In this document: positions 1 through 7,649 of the stretch, in pieces
Layout of the letters: the number at the start of each line of letters is the position of its first letter
Position numbering within the stretch: the stretch's first letter is position 1
From: an uncultured Eubacteriales bacterium
GTDB taxonomy: Bacteria; Bacillota; Clostridia; Oscillospirales; QAMX01
Length of the DNA stretch: 29,300 nucleotides
Assembly (NCBI GenBank): GCA_905205975.1
Contig: CAJLFQ010000024.1
Coordinates: 1-29,300, forward strand
Reading direction: 5' to 3'
Program-made: the position numbers and the translations under genes
The notes under the pieces: model-generated
Database searches by the model: none
What the model was told of the DNA's origin: nothing
Seen by the model: the letters and a program-made list of their open reading frames with translations, nothing else

Positions 1-31
1 TACCGTTTTCCAGCAAAACCCGTCTGTTTAC

Positions 32-60
32 TTGACATTTTGCATGCGCTGTGGTATCAT
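32..60 (+). promoter_or_regulatory. Sigma-A promoter of the DUF4190-type gene
   Basis: The -35 box TTGACA lies at 32-37 and the -10 box TATCAT at 55-60, with a 17-bp spacer. A TG at 52-53 gives an extended -10 (TGGTATCAT). The expected start of transcription is about 30 bases ahead of the ATG at 103. Confidence 0.8.
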
Positions 61-102
61 ATAGTCAGACAAACAGAATTCGACAAAAAGGGGCGTCTTC
101 TC

Positions 103-645
103 ATGGATCCAAACGGGCATTCCGTCATTCCGCCGCAGCATCCGCATCAGGTACGGCAGGCGTATGTCCCGCCGGATGAAACCCAGCAGGCGCACCCGCG
201 TGAAAACGCGTTCTACCGGCCATACACGCCGGTTCAGCAGCCCGTGCGCCAGCAGCCGCTGACGCCGCCGCCCTATCCGTACTCCTACCCGCCGCGTCCC
301 GCAGCGGTGCAGCCGTCACAGGGCTTGGCAACCGCCTCGCTGGCAACCGGCATCTGCGGTCTCGCCATTGCGCTCCTGGGCAGCTGGCTCATCTATCCCG
401 CCTTTGCCGCCGCAGTGCTCGGCATCCTCGCCATTGTTTTTTCCGCCGTCGCCAAGAAAAACGGCAACACAGCCGGACAGGCGACTGCCGGTCTGGTGCT
501 CGGCATCCTGTCTTTGATTTTCAGCCTTCTGTTCGTCTGCCTGTTTTCTTTTATTTTTTCGCTTTTTCACATATTCTTCGATCAACTCATCGATGAGGGC
601 GTCGCCGTAGCGCGTTTTCTGCCGCACGGATTCCGCGCGCTCTGA
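103..645 (+). CDS. DUF4190-type proline-rich small membrane protein
   Basis: This is a 180-residue protein. About the first 70 residues are hydrophilic and rich in Pro, Gln and Tyr. Two hydrophobic segments follow (roughly residues 80-115 and 125-160), with the Gly/Ala-rich pattern SLATGICGLAIALLG and a second repeat-like GLVLGILSLIFSLL. That arrangement is typical of DUF4190 membrane proteins, whose function is unknown. The start at 103 was preferred over an in-frame ATG at 40 because the -35/-10 promoter overlaps the earlier codon and a purine-rich site (AAAAAGGGG) sits 9 bases before 103. It is transcribed alone and ends in two hairpins. The cytoplasmic Pro-rich tail may bind a partner, but this is only inference. 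Confidence 0.75.
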   Translation: MDPNGHSVIPPQHPHQVRQAYVPPDETQQAHPRENAFYRPYTPVQQPVRQQPLTPPPYPYSYPPRPAAVQPSQGLATASLATGICGLAIALLGSWLIYPAFAAAVLGILAIVFSAVAKKNGNTAGQATAGLVLGILSLIFSLLFVCLFSFIFSLFHIFFDQLIDEGVAVARFLPHGFRAL

Positions 646-673
646 GGCGCCGCACAACGCGGCGCACCAATCA

Positions 674-772
674 AAACGGACATCCGGTTTGAACTGCACC
701 CCATTTGTTAAACAAGTATTGTATCATGCTTGTCTAACTTTTTGGGGGGCGCTTCAGGCTGGATGTCCGTTT
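674..772. terminator. Terminator hairpin interrupted in its loop
   Basis: The arms AAACGGACATCC (674-685) and GGATGTCCGTTT (761-772) are perfect complements. A T-rich stretch follows on the plus strand, so this fits a terminator for the gene at 103-645. The convergent minus-strand gene ends at 795 and could share it. The 75 bases between the arms hold a mini-element (690-756) flanked by GGTT and GGCT. A GC-rich hairpin without a T tract (647-665) precedes it. Confidence 0.7.
690..756. mobile_element. 67-bp IS3-like terminal-repeat remnant or mini-element
   Basis: The segment begins TGAACTGCACCCC and ends GGGGGGCGCTTCA. The reverse complement of the right end (TGAAGCGCCCCCC, AAAAAGTTAGACAAGCA) aligns with the left end (TGAACTGCACCCC, ATTTGTTAAACAAGTA) over about 29 bases. 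TG...CA termini and an end containing a C run followed by AAAAAGTTAGACA resemble IS3-family (IS150-like) ends as I recall them. No transposase is present, only about 8 bases separate the arms. Flanking tetranucleotides GGTT (686-689) and GGCT (757-760) look like a slightly diverged target duplication. It may be a MITE or an internally deleted IS. Confidence 0.6.
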
Positions 773-794
773 GTTTTGTCTTCTTTTGGGTGGT

Positions 795-2237
795 TCAAGT
801 TTCCCATGTTTCATAGCCCGCCCGTTTCAGTGCAGCCGTCAGCGGTTCGTACGGCACGATCCGGACGATATGACGCCGGCGGCGGCGCGCCGTTTCCGAA
901 ACGATCAGCGTGCAGGCACCGTGCGCCCGCTGCGGCGCGCTCTGCGCCACGGTGATCCGGTCAATCCGGTCTTTTGGAATCATCACCCGGTGATAGCGGA
1001 ACCACTTGCCGTATTTCAGACAGAGATGCGTCTCATAGACGCCGACGCCGCTGTGGAACATCGCATGAAGGCGGTGCGCCGCGACCCATGCCACCTCTGC
1101 ACAGAGCATCACCGTCCAGAAGGCAAACAGGCGCGCCATATCCGGCGCCAGCACAGCGGCAACAATTCCGGCTGCGGCCGACGCCGCCAGACAGATCAGC
1201 GGGCCGAGCAGGTAGCGTTGGCAGGCATCCTTCGGGCGGACTTTGATCGGGCAGGCCATCGACCCCAGCTCCGGCAGCAGGCGGCGCAGGTGCCGGACGG
1301 TCTGCATTAGGCTGCCTGCTGGAATCAGCGCGGGCGCAAAGGTTCCGGCAGCCAGACCAGAGGCGTTGACATAGGCGCTGACGCCGGCAAACCAGCGGGA
1401 GGCCAGCCCATAGCGCAGGTCAACCGATTCGATCTTGTCGACCGGCACCCGGAAATGGCATCGGGTAAACAGTCCGCCGCTGAGATAGAGCATTTTTGCG
1501 GAGCGGGAAGCCGTAAAGCGGTAGTATTCGCTGAGGCTGGACAGAAACGCCAGCAGGTAGGCGATCAGCAGCGTCGCCAGCGGAATCACAACCGCAGGCG
1601 GCAGGCCGAATGAGAGCCGCCGGATGGTGTGAAAAACAGCCGTCAAAAAGGTATCGGCAGCCGCTTCGCTTGCGTAGCGTGCGGTGTTGGAGAGGACGGC
1701 GGCGGCAAAGGTCAGGCCGCCGACGATGTCGGACGAGGCGGCGGCCGCAGCGGCAACCATCGAAGGCCGCGGCCGGACGATCGTCTGGATGCGCTCGCCG
1801 CGCACCTGAAGAAACAACCGCTCGATGATCTTCAGATCGCCCGTGTGCAGGATGACGGGGAAGAAAGCCTTCAGCTCCTGCGTCATGGTTTCCGGGTAAA
1901 TGATGACGGCATGCAGCGGACGGAGATACCAGGGGCGGGAAACGCGGAAAACGGAGATCTGATCCGCAAAAAACACGTCGCGCGTGTGGAAAAACAGCCC
2001 GCGTTCATAGACCATGCGGCCTTCGGTGACAAAGATCCGGCTCTGACGCCAGCGCAGAATGCCGAGCGCCAGCATGGCCGTCAGGGCGGCGAGGTCGATC
2101 CATGCGCCTTGCAGCCAGACCAGCCACCCGTCTCCGATGGCGGTCAAGCCGCGAACCAGCGGGATGGCCAGCAGGATCAGGTACCGCCGCATACCGCTGA
2201 CCGCATCAAGCGGATGGAGCCGCAGCGTCGCCGTCAT
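795..2237 (-). CDS. YdbT-like membrane protein with multiple bacterial PH domains
   Basis: This is a 480-residue membrane protein with several bPH2 (DUF304) modules separated by transmembrane helices, as in Bacillus YdbT. Approximate layout: two helices at residues 15-60, PH-like domain to about 150, helices around 160-235, a second PH-like domain starting near KMLYLSGGLFTRCHFRVP (a typical bPH2 entry), two helices near 335-385, and a third PH-like domain starting around GVGVYETHLCLKYG. The start at 2237 overlaps the upstream stop by ATGA and has GGGGAGA before it. An in-frame ATG at 2255 is less likely. Coupling with the YdbS-like gene suggests a membrane pair. In B. subtilis the ydbS-ydbT pair is linked to resistance against an antimicrobial peptide, but function here is inferred only. 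Confidence 0.8.
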   Translation of the reverse strand: MTATLRLHPLDAVSGMRRYLILLAIPLVRGLTAIGDGWLVWLQGAWIDLAALTAMLALGILRWRQSRIFVTEGRMVYERGLFFHTRDVFFADQISVFRVSRPWYLRPLHAVIIYPETMTQELKAFFPVILHTGDLKIIERLFLQVRGERIQTIVRPRPSMVAAAAAASSDIVGGLTFAAAVLSNTARYASEAAADTFLTAVFHTIRRLSFGLPPAVVIPLATLLIAYLLAFLSSLSEYYRFTASRSAKMLYLSGGLFTRCHFRVPVDKIESVDLRYGLASRWFAGVSAYVNASGLAAGTFAPALIPAGSLMQTVRHLRRLLPELGSMACPIKVRPKDACQRYLLGPLICLAASAAAGIVAAVLAPDMARLFAFWTVMLCAEVAWVAAHRLHAMFHSGVGVYETHLCLKYGKWFRYHRVMIPKDRIDRITVAQSAPQRAHGACTLIVSETARRRRRHIVRIVPYEPLTAALKRAGYETWET

Positions 2238-2668
2238 GCGTCTGTCTCCCCGCAATGCGCCGCCAGCGTTTCGACCGCTTCTCTGCGGACGCAGTGCAGG
2301 AGGATCCGGTGCGACGGCATGCCGAGCGTCACCATTCGGACGCCGAATACCCGCATCAGCGGCGTCGCAGAGATGGAAACCGTCAGCACATGGCGCAGGG
2401 GAATCACCGTATGTGAAATGCTGATGACGCCGTGCGTCACATGCACCGCGCCGTTTTGCAGCACAACGTCATACCGGCGGAAATACGCCGGAACATACCA
2501 GCAGCCGAACAAAGCGGCCGCCGACAGGGAGACGACGCCCACAATCACGCCGACAAACGGCGACGCGTGAATCAATTCAATGGCGGTTGCCAGCAGGACT
2601 GCGGCGATCAGCAGCAGGCGAACCAGCCAGATCACCGTCATTTTTCGGGCGTCCGTGATGTGCCGCAA
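2234..2668 (-). CDS. YdbS-like PH-domain membrane protein
   Basis: This 144-residue protein has two N-terminal transmembrane helices (about residues 10-30 and 34-55) followed by a bPH2 domain containing the usual run VLQNGAVHVTHGVISI, then IPLRHVLTVSI. Such proteins are encoded just before YdbT-like proteins, as here. The start is probably TTG at 2668: GGAGG (2676-2680) lies exactly 7 bases upstream. The alternative ATG at 2641 has no ribosome binding site at a normal distance. It sits 42 bases after the ECF-like gene and shares an ATGA overlap with the YdbT-like gene, so the three are probably one operon. Confidence 0.78.
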   Translation of the reverse strand: MRHITDARKMTVIWLVRLLLIAAVLLATAIELIHASPFVGVIVGVVSLSAAALFGCWYVPAYFRRYDVVLQNGAVHVTHGVISISHTVIPLRHVLTVSISATPLMRVFGVRMVTLGMPSHRILLHCVRREAVETLAAHCGETDA

Positions 2669-2710
2669 AGCGATTCCTCCGTTTCCGTTTCGTTCGTTTT
2701 GTCTCCGCCG

Positions 2711-3271
2711 TCAGCTGCGGTTTTTGGCAATGGCCGTCCGGATCGGTTCAACCAGCAGCATGGCGATCACGCCGCCGATCAGCGCCGTAAAGAGCTGCGT
2801 GACGGAGAACATCGCGCTGAGCTTTTCGGCTTTGGCCGCCGGCAGGCTTGTCATCAGCGGGATTACGATGCGGACGATCCCCAGATACAGAATGCAGAAT
2901 TTCGCAGCGGCGCCGGCAGCTATCGCGGCAATCCAGAGCGCATATTTCGCAAAGCCGTTCGTCCGGCGGGCACGGCCGAGAATCCATGAAAAAACGAGCA
3001 CAATGGCCATATTGCCCAAGGCGACCAGCGGAACAAACGACCAGAGCGGGCCGATGCCGAACAGCTTCGCCAGAAAAGGCGAGATGCATGCCACGGTCAG
3101 CCCAGCGGGCAGCCCGGCGATCAGCGCACAGGCGACCAGGACGAAGTTGACGGCCGACCCCGTGACCAGCTGGCCGAAACTGCGTGTGAAATATTGAACG
3201 GCGACGAGCAGTGCCAGAAAAACGGCTGTTCGCGTAATCCAGAAGACGGTTTTGTTTGCTGTGGTTTGCAT
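2711..3271 (-). CDS. ECF transporter S component-like integral membrane protein
   Basis: The 186-residue protein is almost entirely hydrophobic, with about five or six helices. The segment GQLVTGSAVNFVLVACALIA followed by a Gly/Pro-rich turn and a second FVPLVALGN motif is what I recognise from clostridial proteins annotated as ECF transporter S components. These are substrate-binding membrane subunits that use a shared EcfA/EcfT energising module, none of which is encoded here. The substrate cannot be told. The start at 3271 has AAAGGAG about 11 bases upstream and lies just after a consensus promoter. A longer frame back to 3424 would run through that promoter and is rejected. Confidence 0.65.
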   Translation of the reverse strand: MQTTANKTVFWITRTAVFLALLVAVQYFTRSFGQLVTGSAVNFVLVACALIAGLPAGLTVACISPFLAKLFGIGPLWSFVPLVALGNMAIVLVFSWILGRARRTNGFAKYALWIAAIAAGAAAKFCILYLGIVRIVIPLMTSLPAAKAEKLSAMFSVTQLFTALIGGVIAMLLVEPIRTAIAKNRS

Positions 3272-3307
3272 AACGAATGCAGCTCCTTTGTTTGAAAATC
3301 TCTTATC

Positions 3308-3336
3308 ATTATAATGCATCGGCGGCCATTTGTAAA
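3308..3336 (-). promoter_or_regulatory. Promoter of the ECF-like/ydbS/ydbT operon
   Basis: On the minus strand the -35 box TTTACA (3331-3336) and the -10 box TATAAT (3308-3313) are 17 bp apart. It points away from the plus-strand promoter at 3438-3466, so the 224-bp gap between the two genes holds a divergent promoter pair. Confidence 0.8.
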
Positions 3337-3437
3337 TACCCGGCGTCCGGTTCGCGTATGCTTTCCGCCGCTTTTCCCGGCGTATTGCGCTGCACGCACG
3401 TTTTTTTCCGTTCTGCGCTTTCAAAGGACGGGTCTTC

Positions 3438-3466
3438 TTGTCAAAACGAGTCGTTTGTGCTATAAT
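3438..3466 (+). promoter_or_regulatory. Promoter of the ThyX-like/PHP genes
   Basis: The -35 box TTGTCA (3438-3443) and the -10 box TATAAT (3461-3466) are 17 bp apart. TGC directly before the -10 makes it an extended -10 promoter. The ribosome binding site GGAGG (3485-3489) and the ATG at 3496 follow at once, giving a leader of only about 25 bases. Confidence 0.85.
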
Positions 3467-3495
3467 ATAGAAAACTCAGAAAACGGAGGCCCTTC

Positions 3496-4125
3496 ATGCT
3501 CAAAACAGAACGGACAAGCGTTATGAACCTCGAAAACGCCATCCGCGGCGCACGCAACCCCATGAACTCATGGGCCAAATCCGACAGCCGCTTCGATGAA
3601 GCGGGGCAGTTCGTCCTTGGGCCTGCGGATCTCGCCCTGGCGGAACGGCTTTGCCGCGCAGGCAGCGATCACCGGAAGTTCATCCGGCAGATTTTTGTCT
3701 CGGTGGACATCACTGCGCCGCTCTACTGGTGGAAAGAATTTGACACCTATAAGGTCGGAACGGTCGCGAACTCCACCAGCACCATGCACAAGCTGCATGC
3801 AAAACCGATCGAAGCGTCTGATTTCAGCATTGACCGGCTGACCGATGAAAGCCGCGCCGCTTTCGACAGCTATTTGGCCTGGATCGAGCAGGTGCGTCAG
3901 CGCTATCTGGAGACGGGTGAACGCAAATGGTGGGACGATTTGATTCAGCTCCTGCCATCTTCCTACAACCAAATGCGCACGGTCACCATGAACTATGAAA
4001 ACCTGCGCAACATCTATTTTGCCCGCCGGAACCACAAACTGCCGGAATGGCACACCCTTTGCGGCTGGATTCTGACGCTTCCGTATGCCGAAGCGCTGAT
4101 CACCGCAGAATCCGCCGAGAGATAG
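3496..4125 (+). CDS. ThyX-fold-like conserved protein of unknown function (phage-type)
   Basis: This is a 209-residue soluble protein. The block AGSDHRKFIRQIFVSVDITA, followed by PLYWWKEFDTYKVGT and NSTSTMHKL, and the later block LPSSYNQMRTVTMNYENLRN, then IYFARRNHKLPEW, match a family I remember from Firmicutes genomes and phages. The spacing resembles flavin-dependent thymidylate synthase, where the first block would hold the RHRxxS motif and the second the T..N...L.NF..R region. RHRxxS is not present, so thymidylate synthase activity is not supported. The start at 3496 has GGAGG 6 bases upstream; an in-frame ATG at 3523 is an alternative. It lies 63 bases ahead of the PHP gene and is probably co-transcribed with it. 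Confidence 0.55.
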   Translation: MLKTERTSVMNLENAIRGARNPMNSWAKSDSRFDEAGQFVLGPADLALAERLCRAGSDHRKFIRQIFVSVDITAPLYWWKEFDTYKVGTVANSTSTMHKLHAKPIEASDFSIDRLTDESRAAFDSYLAWIEQVRQRYLETGERKWWDDLIQLLPSSYNQMRTVTMNYENLRNIYFARRNHKLPEWHTLCGWILTLPYAEALITAESAER

Positions 4126-4188
4126 GCGGGCGCATCAACAGCAGCATCTGCATTTGCATGCATTTGCCGCAGAAAGACAGGATCCTCC

Positions 4189-4869
4189 ATGTTTCTCTTT
4201 GACGTACACACGCACACCGCCGAAGTCAGCCCCTGCGGCGTCCTGACCGCAGAAGAAACCGTCGCCAACTACGTTTCGCTCGGCTATCACGGCATCGTCG
4301 TGACCGACCACTTCAACAGCTGGGTGCTCAGCCGCCTGCCCGGATCGACCTGGGCGGAAAAAATCGAATCGTATACGACCGGCTATCGCCGCGCTTTGGC
4401 CGCCGGTCAGAAAGCCGGACTGACCGTTCTGTTCGGCATGGAAATGAAAGCCGCCGACTATGCCTACAACGAATACCTCGTCTACGGCATCTCGCCGGAC
4501 GATCTGGCGGCGCAGGAACTGCTGTACGACCGCCCGCTCTCCGAAATCACAGCCGTCGTCCATGCGTGCGGCGGTCTGATTTTCCAGGCGCACCCCTTCC
4601 GCAATGGTATGCAGCTTTCCCCGGCGGAAGACCTTGACGGCATCGAAGCCTACAACGGCAACCCGCGGCACAACTCTTCCAATGATGTCGCCATCCAAAC
4701 CGCCAAGCAGCGCGGCTGTCTGATGGTTTCCGGCTCGGATTCCCATCAGGTCGAAGACGCCGGGCACGGCGGTCTGGTGCTCTTTGAGCGCCCGGAGACA
4801 TCGGAGGACCTTGTCCGGATTCTCCGCTCCAACCATTACGCGCTGATTGCCAATCCGGAGAAGATGTAA
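4189..4869 (+). CDS. PHP-domain metal-dependent phosphoesterase
   Basis: This 226-residue protein has the ordered PHP signatures: DVHTHT at residues 5-10, VVTDHFN near 37-43, GMEMK in the middle, FQAHPFRN, and the C-terminal SGSDSHQVED. These supply the His, Asp and Glu ligands of a trinuclear metal site. The length matches stand-alone PHP phosphoesterases such as the PHP domains next to tRNA or nucleotide enzymes. The substrate is unknown. AGGA lies about 8 bases before the ATG. It sits between the ThyX-like gene and galE, and I see no promoter of its own. Confidence 0.85.
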   Translation: MFLFDVHTHTAEVSPCGVLTAEETVANYVSLGYHGIVVTDHFNSWVLSRLPGSTWAEKIESYTTGYRRALAAGQKAGLTVLFGMEMKAADYAYNEYLVYGISPDDLAAQELLYDRPLSEITAVVHACGGLIFQAHPFRNGMQLSPAEDLDGIEAYNGNPRHNSSNDVAIQTAKQRGCLMVSGSDSHQVEDAGHGGLVLFERPETSEDLVRILRSNHYALIANPEKM

Positions 4870-4917
4870 ACCAGCAAGCCGGAAGGCTCAATTTCAGTAT
4901 CCTTTCCCATCAACAGC

Positions 4918-4936
4918 CCGGTTTCATGCAAACCGG
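4918..4936. promoter_or_regulatory. Inverted repeat just ahead of galE
   Basis: CCGGTTT and AAACCGG flank a 5-base centre (CATGC), ending about 8 bases before the galE ribosome binding site. It could be an operator or a small leader hairpin. No regulator family is implied by the sequence alone. Confidence 0.35.
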
Positions 4937-4957
4937 ATCAAATCGGAGGTTTTTCAT

Positions 4958-5953
4958 ATGATTCTCGTCACCGGCGGCGCCGGATACATCGGCAGCCATT
5001 GCGTCCGCGAATTGCTTTCCCAGGGATATGAGGTTTCCGTCGTCGACAATTTGCAGACGGGGCACCGCGACGCGGTCGACCCGCGCGCCAAATTTTTCCG
5101 CGGCGACATCCGCGACAAGGTCTTTCTGGACCGCGTGTTTGACGCAATTCACCCGGAAGCCGTCATTCACTTTGCAGCCTTCTCTCTCGTCGGCGTCTCC
5201 ATGCAGCAGCCGCTGGCATACTACAACAACAACGTCCACGGTTCTGAAACGCTTCTGACCGCCATGCAGGAACACGGCGTGAAGAAAATCGTCTTCTCTT
5301 CGACGGCAGCCGTCTACGGCGAAGCCAAAAGCGACAAAATCACCGAAACCTGCCCGACCGAGCCGACCAACACCTACGGTGAAACGAAGCTCGCCATCGA
5401 AAAAATGATGAAGTGGTGCGACCGCGCCTACGGCATGAAATACATCGCCCTGCGCTATTTCAACGTCGCCGGCGCCGATGCAAGCGGTGAAATCGGCGAA
5501 GACCACAACCCGGAAACGCACCTGATCCCGATCATCCTGCAAGTCCCGCTGGGCCGCCGCGAAAAGCTGTCCGTCTTCGGTGACGACTATGACACACCGG
5601 ACGGCACCTGCATCCGCGACTATATCCACGTCTCTGACCTGGCGCGCGCCCATGTGCTGGCGCTGCGCCGTCTGCTGGCCGGCGGCGAAAGCGACGCTTT
5701 CAACCTCGGCAACGGCAACGGCTTCTCCGTTCTGGAAATGCTGGAAGCCGCGCGCCGCGTCACCGGGCATCCGATCCCGGCGCAGATCGAAGCGCGCCGC
5801 GCAGGCGACCCAGCACGTTTGGTCGCTTCCGCCGACAAGGCACACGAAATTCTCGGCTGGACGCCGGAATACACGTCCGTCGAACAGATTATCGCCGATG
5901 CATGGCGCTGGCACCAGTCGCATCCGCACGGCTACAACGGGGGAACGCTGTAA
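4958..5953 (+). CDS. galE: UDP-glucose 4-epimerase
   Basis: GalE interconverts UDP-galactose and UDP-glucose with bound NAD in the Leloir pathway. The 331-residue length is standard. The Rossmann motif GGAGYIGSH is at residues 6-14, the active-site SST at about 114-116, and the catalytic pair Y140/K144 in TYGETK. RYFNVAGAD and the DYIHVSDLA segment are also conserved. The ATG at 4958 has GGAGG at 4945-4949. The TAA at 5951-5953 directly touches the galT start, so the two are translated from one message. An in-frame ATG at 4847 would overlap the PHP gene and is rejected. Confidence 0.96.
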   Translation: MILVTGGAGYIGSHCVRELLSQGYEVSVVDNLQTGHRDAVDPRAKFFRGDIRDKVFLDRVFDAIHPEAVIHFAAFSLVGVSMQQPLAYYNNNVHGSETLLTAMQEHGVKKIVFSSTAAVYGEAKSDKITETCPTEPTNTYGETKLAIEKMMKWCDRAYGMKYIALRYFNVAGADASGEIGEDHNPETHLIPIILQVPLGRREKLSVFGDDYDTPDGTCIRDYIHVSDLARAHVLALRRLLAGGESDAFNLGNGNGFSVLEMLEAARRVTGHPIPAQIEARRAGDPARLVASADKAHEILGWTPEYTSVEQIIADAWRWHQSHPHGYNGGTL

Positions 5954-7477
5954 ATGATACCCGCGAACGAACAGAAAATCAATCCGAGTCTGGAAATCGC
6001 CCGTCTGACGCACTACGGTCTGCAAACCGGCCTGATTGAGCCGTCCGACGTGCCGTATGTCCGGAACCGCCTGCTGGCGCTCCTGCATTTGGACGCGTTT
6101 GACGCGTGCACCGCCCCGGAAGAAGCGCTGACTTCACCTGCGCCGATCCTCGAACGCCTGCTGACGTTCGCCTATCAGAACGGTTCGCTCGAATCCAACG
6201 CCGCTTACAGCCGCGACATCTTCGACACCGAACTGATGACCGTGCTGACCGCCCGCCCGAGCGAAGTCATCCGCCGGTTCTGGGCGCAGTATGCCGTTTC
6301 GCCGGAAGCCGCGACAGACTGGTATTATCACTTTTCGCGTGCAACCAACTACATCCGCACCGACCGCATCGCGCGCGACCTGCGCTGGCGTTACAGCTCG
6401 CAGTACGGCGATCTGGTGATCACGATCAACCTTTCCAAGCCGGAAAAGGATCCGACGCTGATCGCCCTGCTGAAAAAGCAGAAGGACTCCGTCTATCCGC
6501 GCTGCGCGCTCTGCTTTGAAAACGAAGGCTTCCGCGGCACGGCGCAGAACGCCGCCCGCGGCAACCACCGCATGATCCCCATCTCGCTCTGCGGAGAAGA
6601 CTGGTTCATGCAGTATTCGCCGTATGTCTACTACAACGAGCACTGCATCGTTCTGAACCGTCAGCACGTCCCGATGAAGATTGACGGCTCGACCTTCCGG
6701 CGCCTGCTCGATTTCACCGAGCAGTTCCCGCATTATTTCATGGGCTCCAACTCCGACCTCCCGATTGTCGGCGGCTCCATCATGGCGCACGACCATTTTC
6801 AGGGCGGGCGCTTCACCTTCCCGATGGAGCTTGCGCCGGACGACTTTACCTTTGAAGTCAAGGGCTATCCGGATATCACCTGTTCCGCCATCAAATGGCC
6901 GCTGTCGGTCATCCGCATCCGCGGCTGCGACCGGGCGCGTCTGGCACAGCTGGCTGAGCACATTCTTGCGGTCTGGCGCGGATATTCCGACGAATCGGTC
7001 GAAATTCTCGCCGAAAGCGACGGCGAACCCCACAACACGATTACGCCGATCGCACGCCGCCGCGGCGTGGAATACGAGCTGGATCTCGCCCTGCGCAACA
7101 ACCGCACCAGCGCGGAGCATCCGTTCGGCATCTTCCACCCGCATACGGAATATCACCACATCAAGAAAGAAAACATCGGTCTGATTGAAGTCATGGGGCT
7201 GGCGGTTCTCCCGCCGCGGCTCAAGAACGAAATCGGCATTATCCGCGACTGCCTGCTCGGCGACCGGGAAGCCTTTTACAGCGATGAGGCGATGGACAAG
7301 CACTGCGACTGGTATCGTTCGCTCTGCGAACGGGACGACATCAACGAGGACACCGTGGACGGTATCCTGCGCGATGAAGTCGGCCGCATCTTCACCTGCG
7401 TGCTGGAAAATGCCGGCGTCTTCAAGCGCGACGCCGAAGGGCGCGCCGCTTTCCAGCGTTTTGCTGCATCGCTCTGA
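5954..7477 (+). CDS. galT: Galactose-1-phosphate uridylyltransferase, class II
   Basis: GalT moves UMP from UDP-glucose to galactose-1-phosphate. The 507-residue size and sequence fit the Firmicutes-type class II family (GalT N- and C-terminal domains), longer than the E. coli type. The conserved GGSIMAHDHFQGGRF segment around residues 273-287 contains the His-X-His-X-Gln-like nucleotidyl-transfer motif, and FHPHTEYHHIKKENIGLIE is a further family signature. The start codon abuts the galE stop, with GGGGGA upstream. No galactokinase, mutarotase or sugar transporter is seen nearby, so a complete Leloir pathway would need genes elsewhere. Confidence 0.95.
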   Translation: MIPANEQKINPSLEIARLTHYGLQTGLIEPSDVPYVRNRLLALLHLDAFDACTAPEEALTSPAPILERLLTFAYQNGSLESNAAYSRDIFDTELMTVLTARPSEVIRRFWAQYAVSPEAATDWYYHFSRATNYIRTDRIARDLRWRYSSQYGDLVITINLSKPEKDPTLIALLKKQKDSVYPRCALCFENEGFRGTAQNAARGNHRMIPISLCGEDWFMQYSPYVYYNEHCIVLNRQHVPMKIDGSTFRRLLDFTEQFPHYFMGSNSDLPIVGGSIMAHDHFQGGRFTFPMELAPDDFTFEVKGYPDITCSAIKWPLSVIRIRGCDRARLAQLAEHILAVWRGYSDESVEILAESDGEPHNTITPIARRRGVEYELDLALRNNRTSAEHPFGIFHPHTEYHHIKKENIGLIEVMGLAVLPPRLKNEIGIIRDCLLGDREAFYSDEAMDKHCDWYRSLCERDDINEDTVDGILRDEVGRIFTCVLENAGVFKRDAEGRAAFQRFAASL

Positions 7478-7524
7478 ACCAGATTCGGCGTCAGAAGCGC
7501 GCAGCCAAAACCACACAATGATCT

Positions 7525-7563
7525 CCGCCGGATGGAGCGAAAGCGCTCTATCCGGCGGTTTTT
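7525..7563 (+). terminator. Terminator of the galE-galT operon
   Basis: A 15-bp stem (7525-7539 with 7544-7558, one G-T pair) closes the tetraloop AAAG and is followed by TTTTT. It is a strong intrinsic terminator 47 bases after the galT stop. Confidence 0.92.
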
Positions 7564-7592
7564 CATCGGGATACGTCTGCTTTCCGCCACGC

Positions 7593-7636
7593 AAAAGAGC
7601 CTGAACCGCCGTTCAACTGCGGGTCGGGCTCTTTTT
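7593..7636 (-). terminator. Terminator after the sortase gene (bidirectional)
   Basis: AAAAGAGCC (7593-7601) pairs with GGGCTCTTTTT (7626-7636) around an imperfect inner stem. Read on the minus strand it ends in a T run 13 bases after the sortase stop. The symmetrical A and T tracts would also stop leftover plus-strand transcripts from galT. Confidence 0.8.
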
Positions 7637-7649
7637 CATACGGTTTTGG

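Noticed and set aside
3496..4125. Functional ThyX thymidylate synthase
   Set aside because: The RHRxxS flavin/dUMP motif is missing at the aligned position (WWKEFDTYK instead).
6134..7594. Minus-strand frame across galT
   Set aside because: galT is certain from its motifs, and this frame begins inside the gal terminator.
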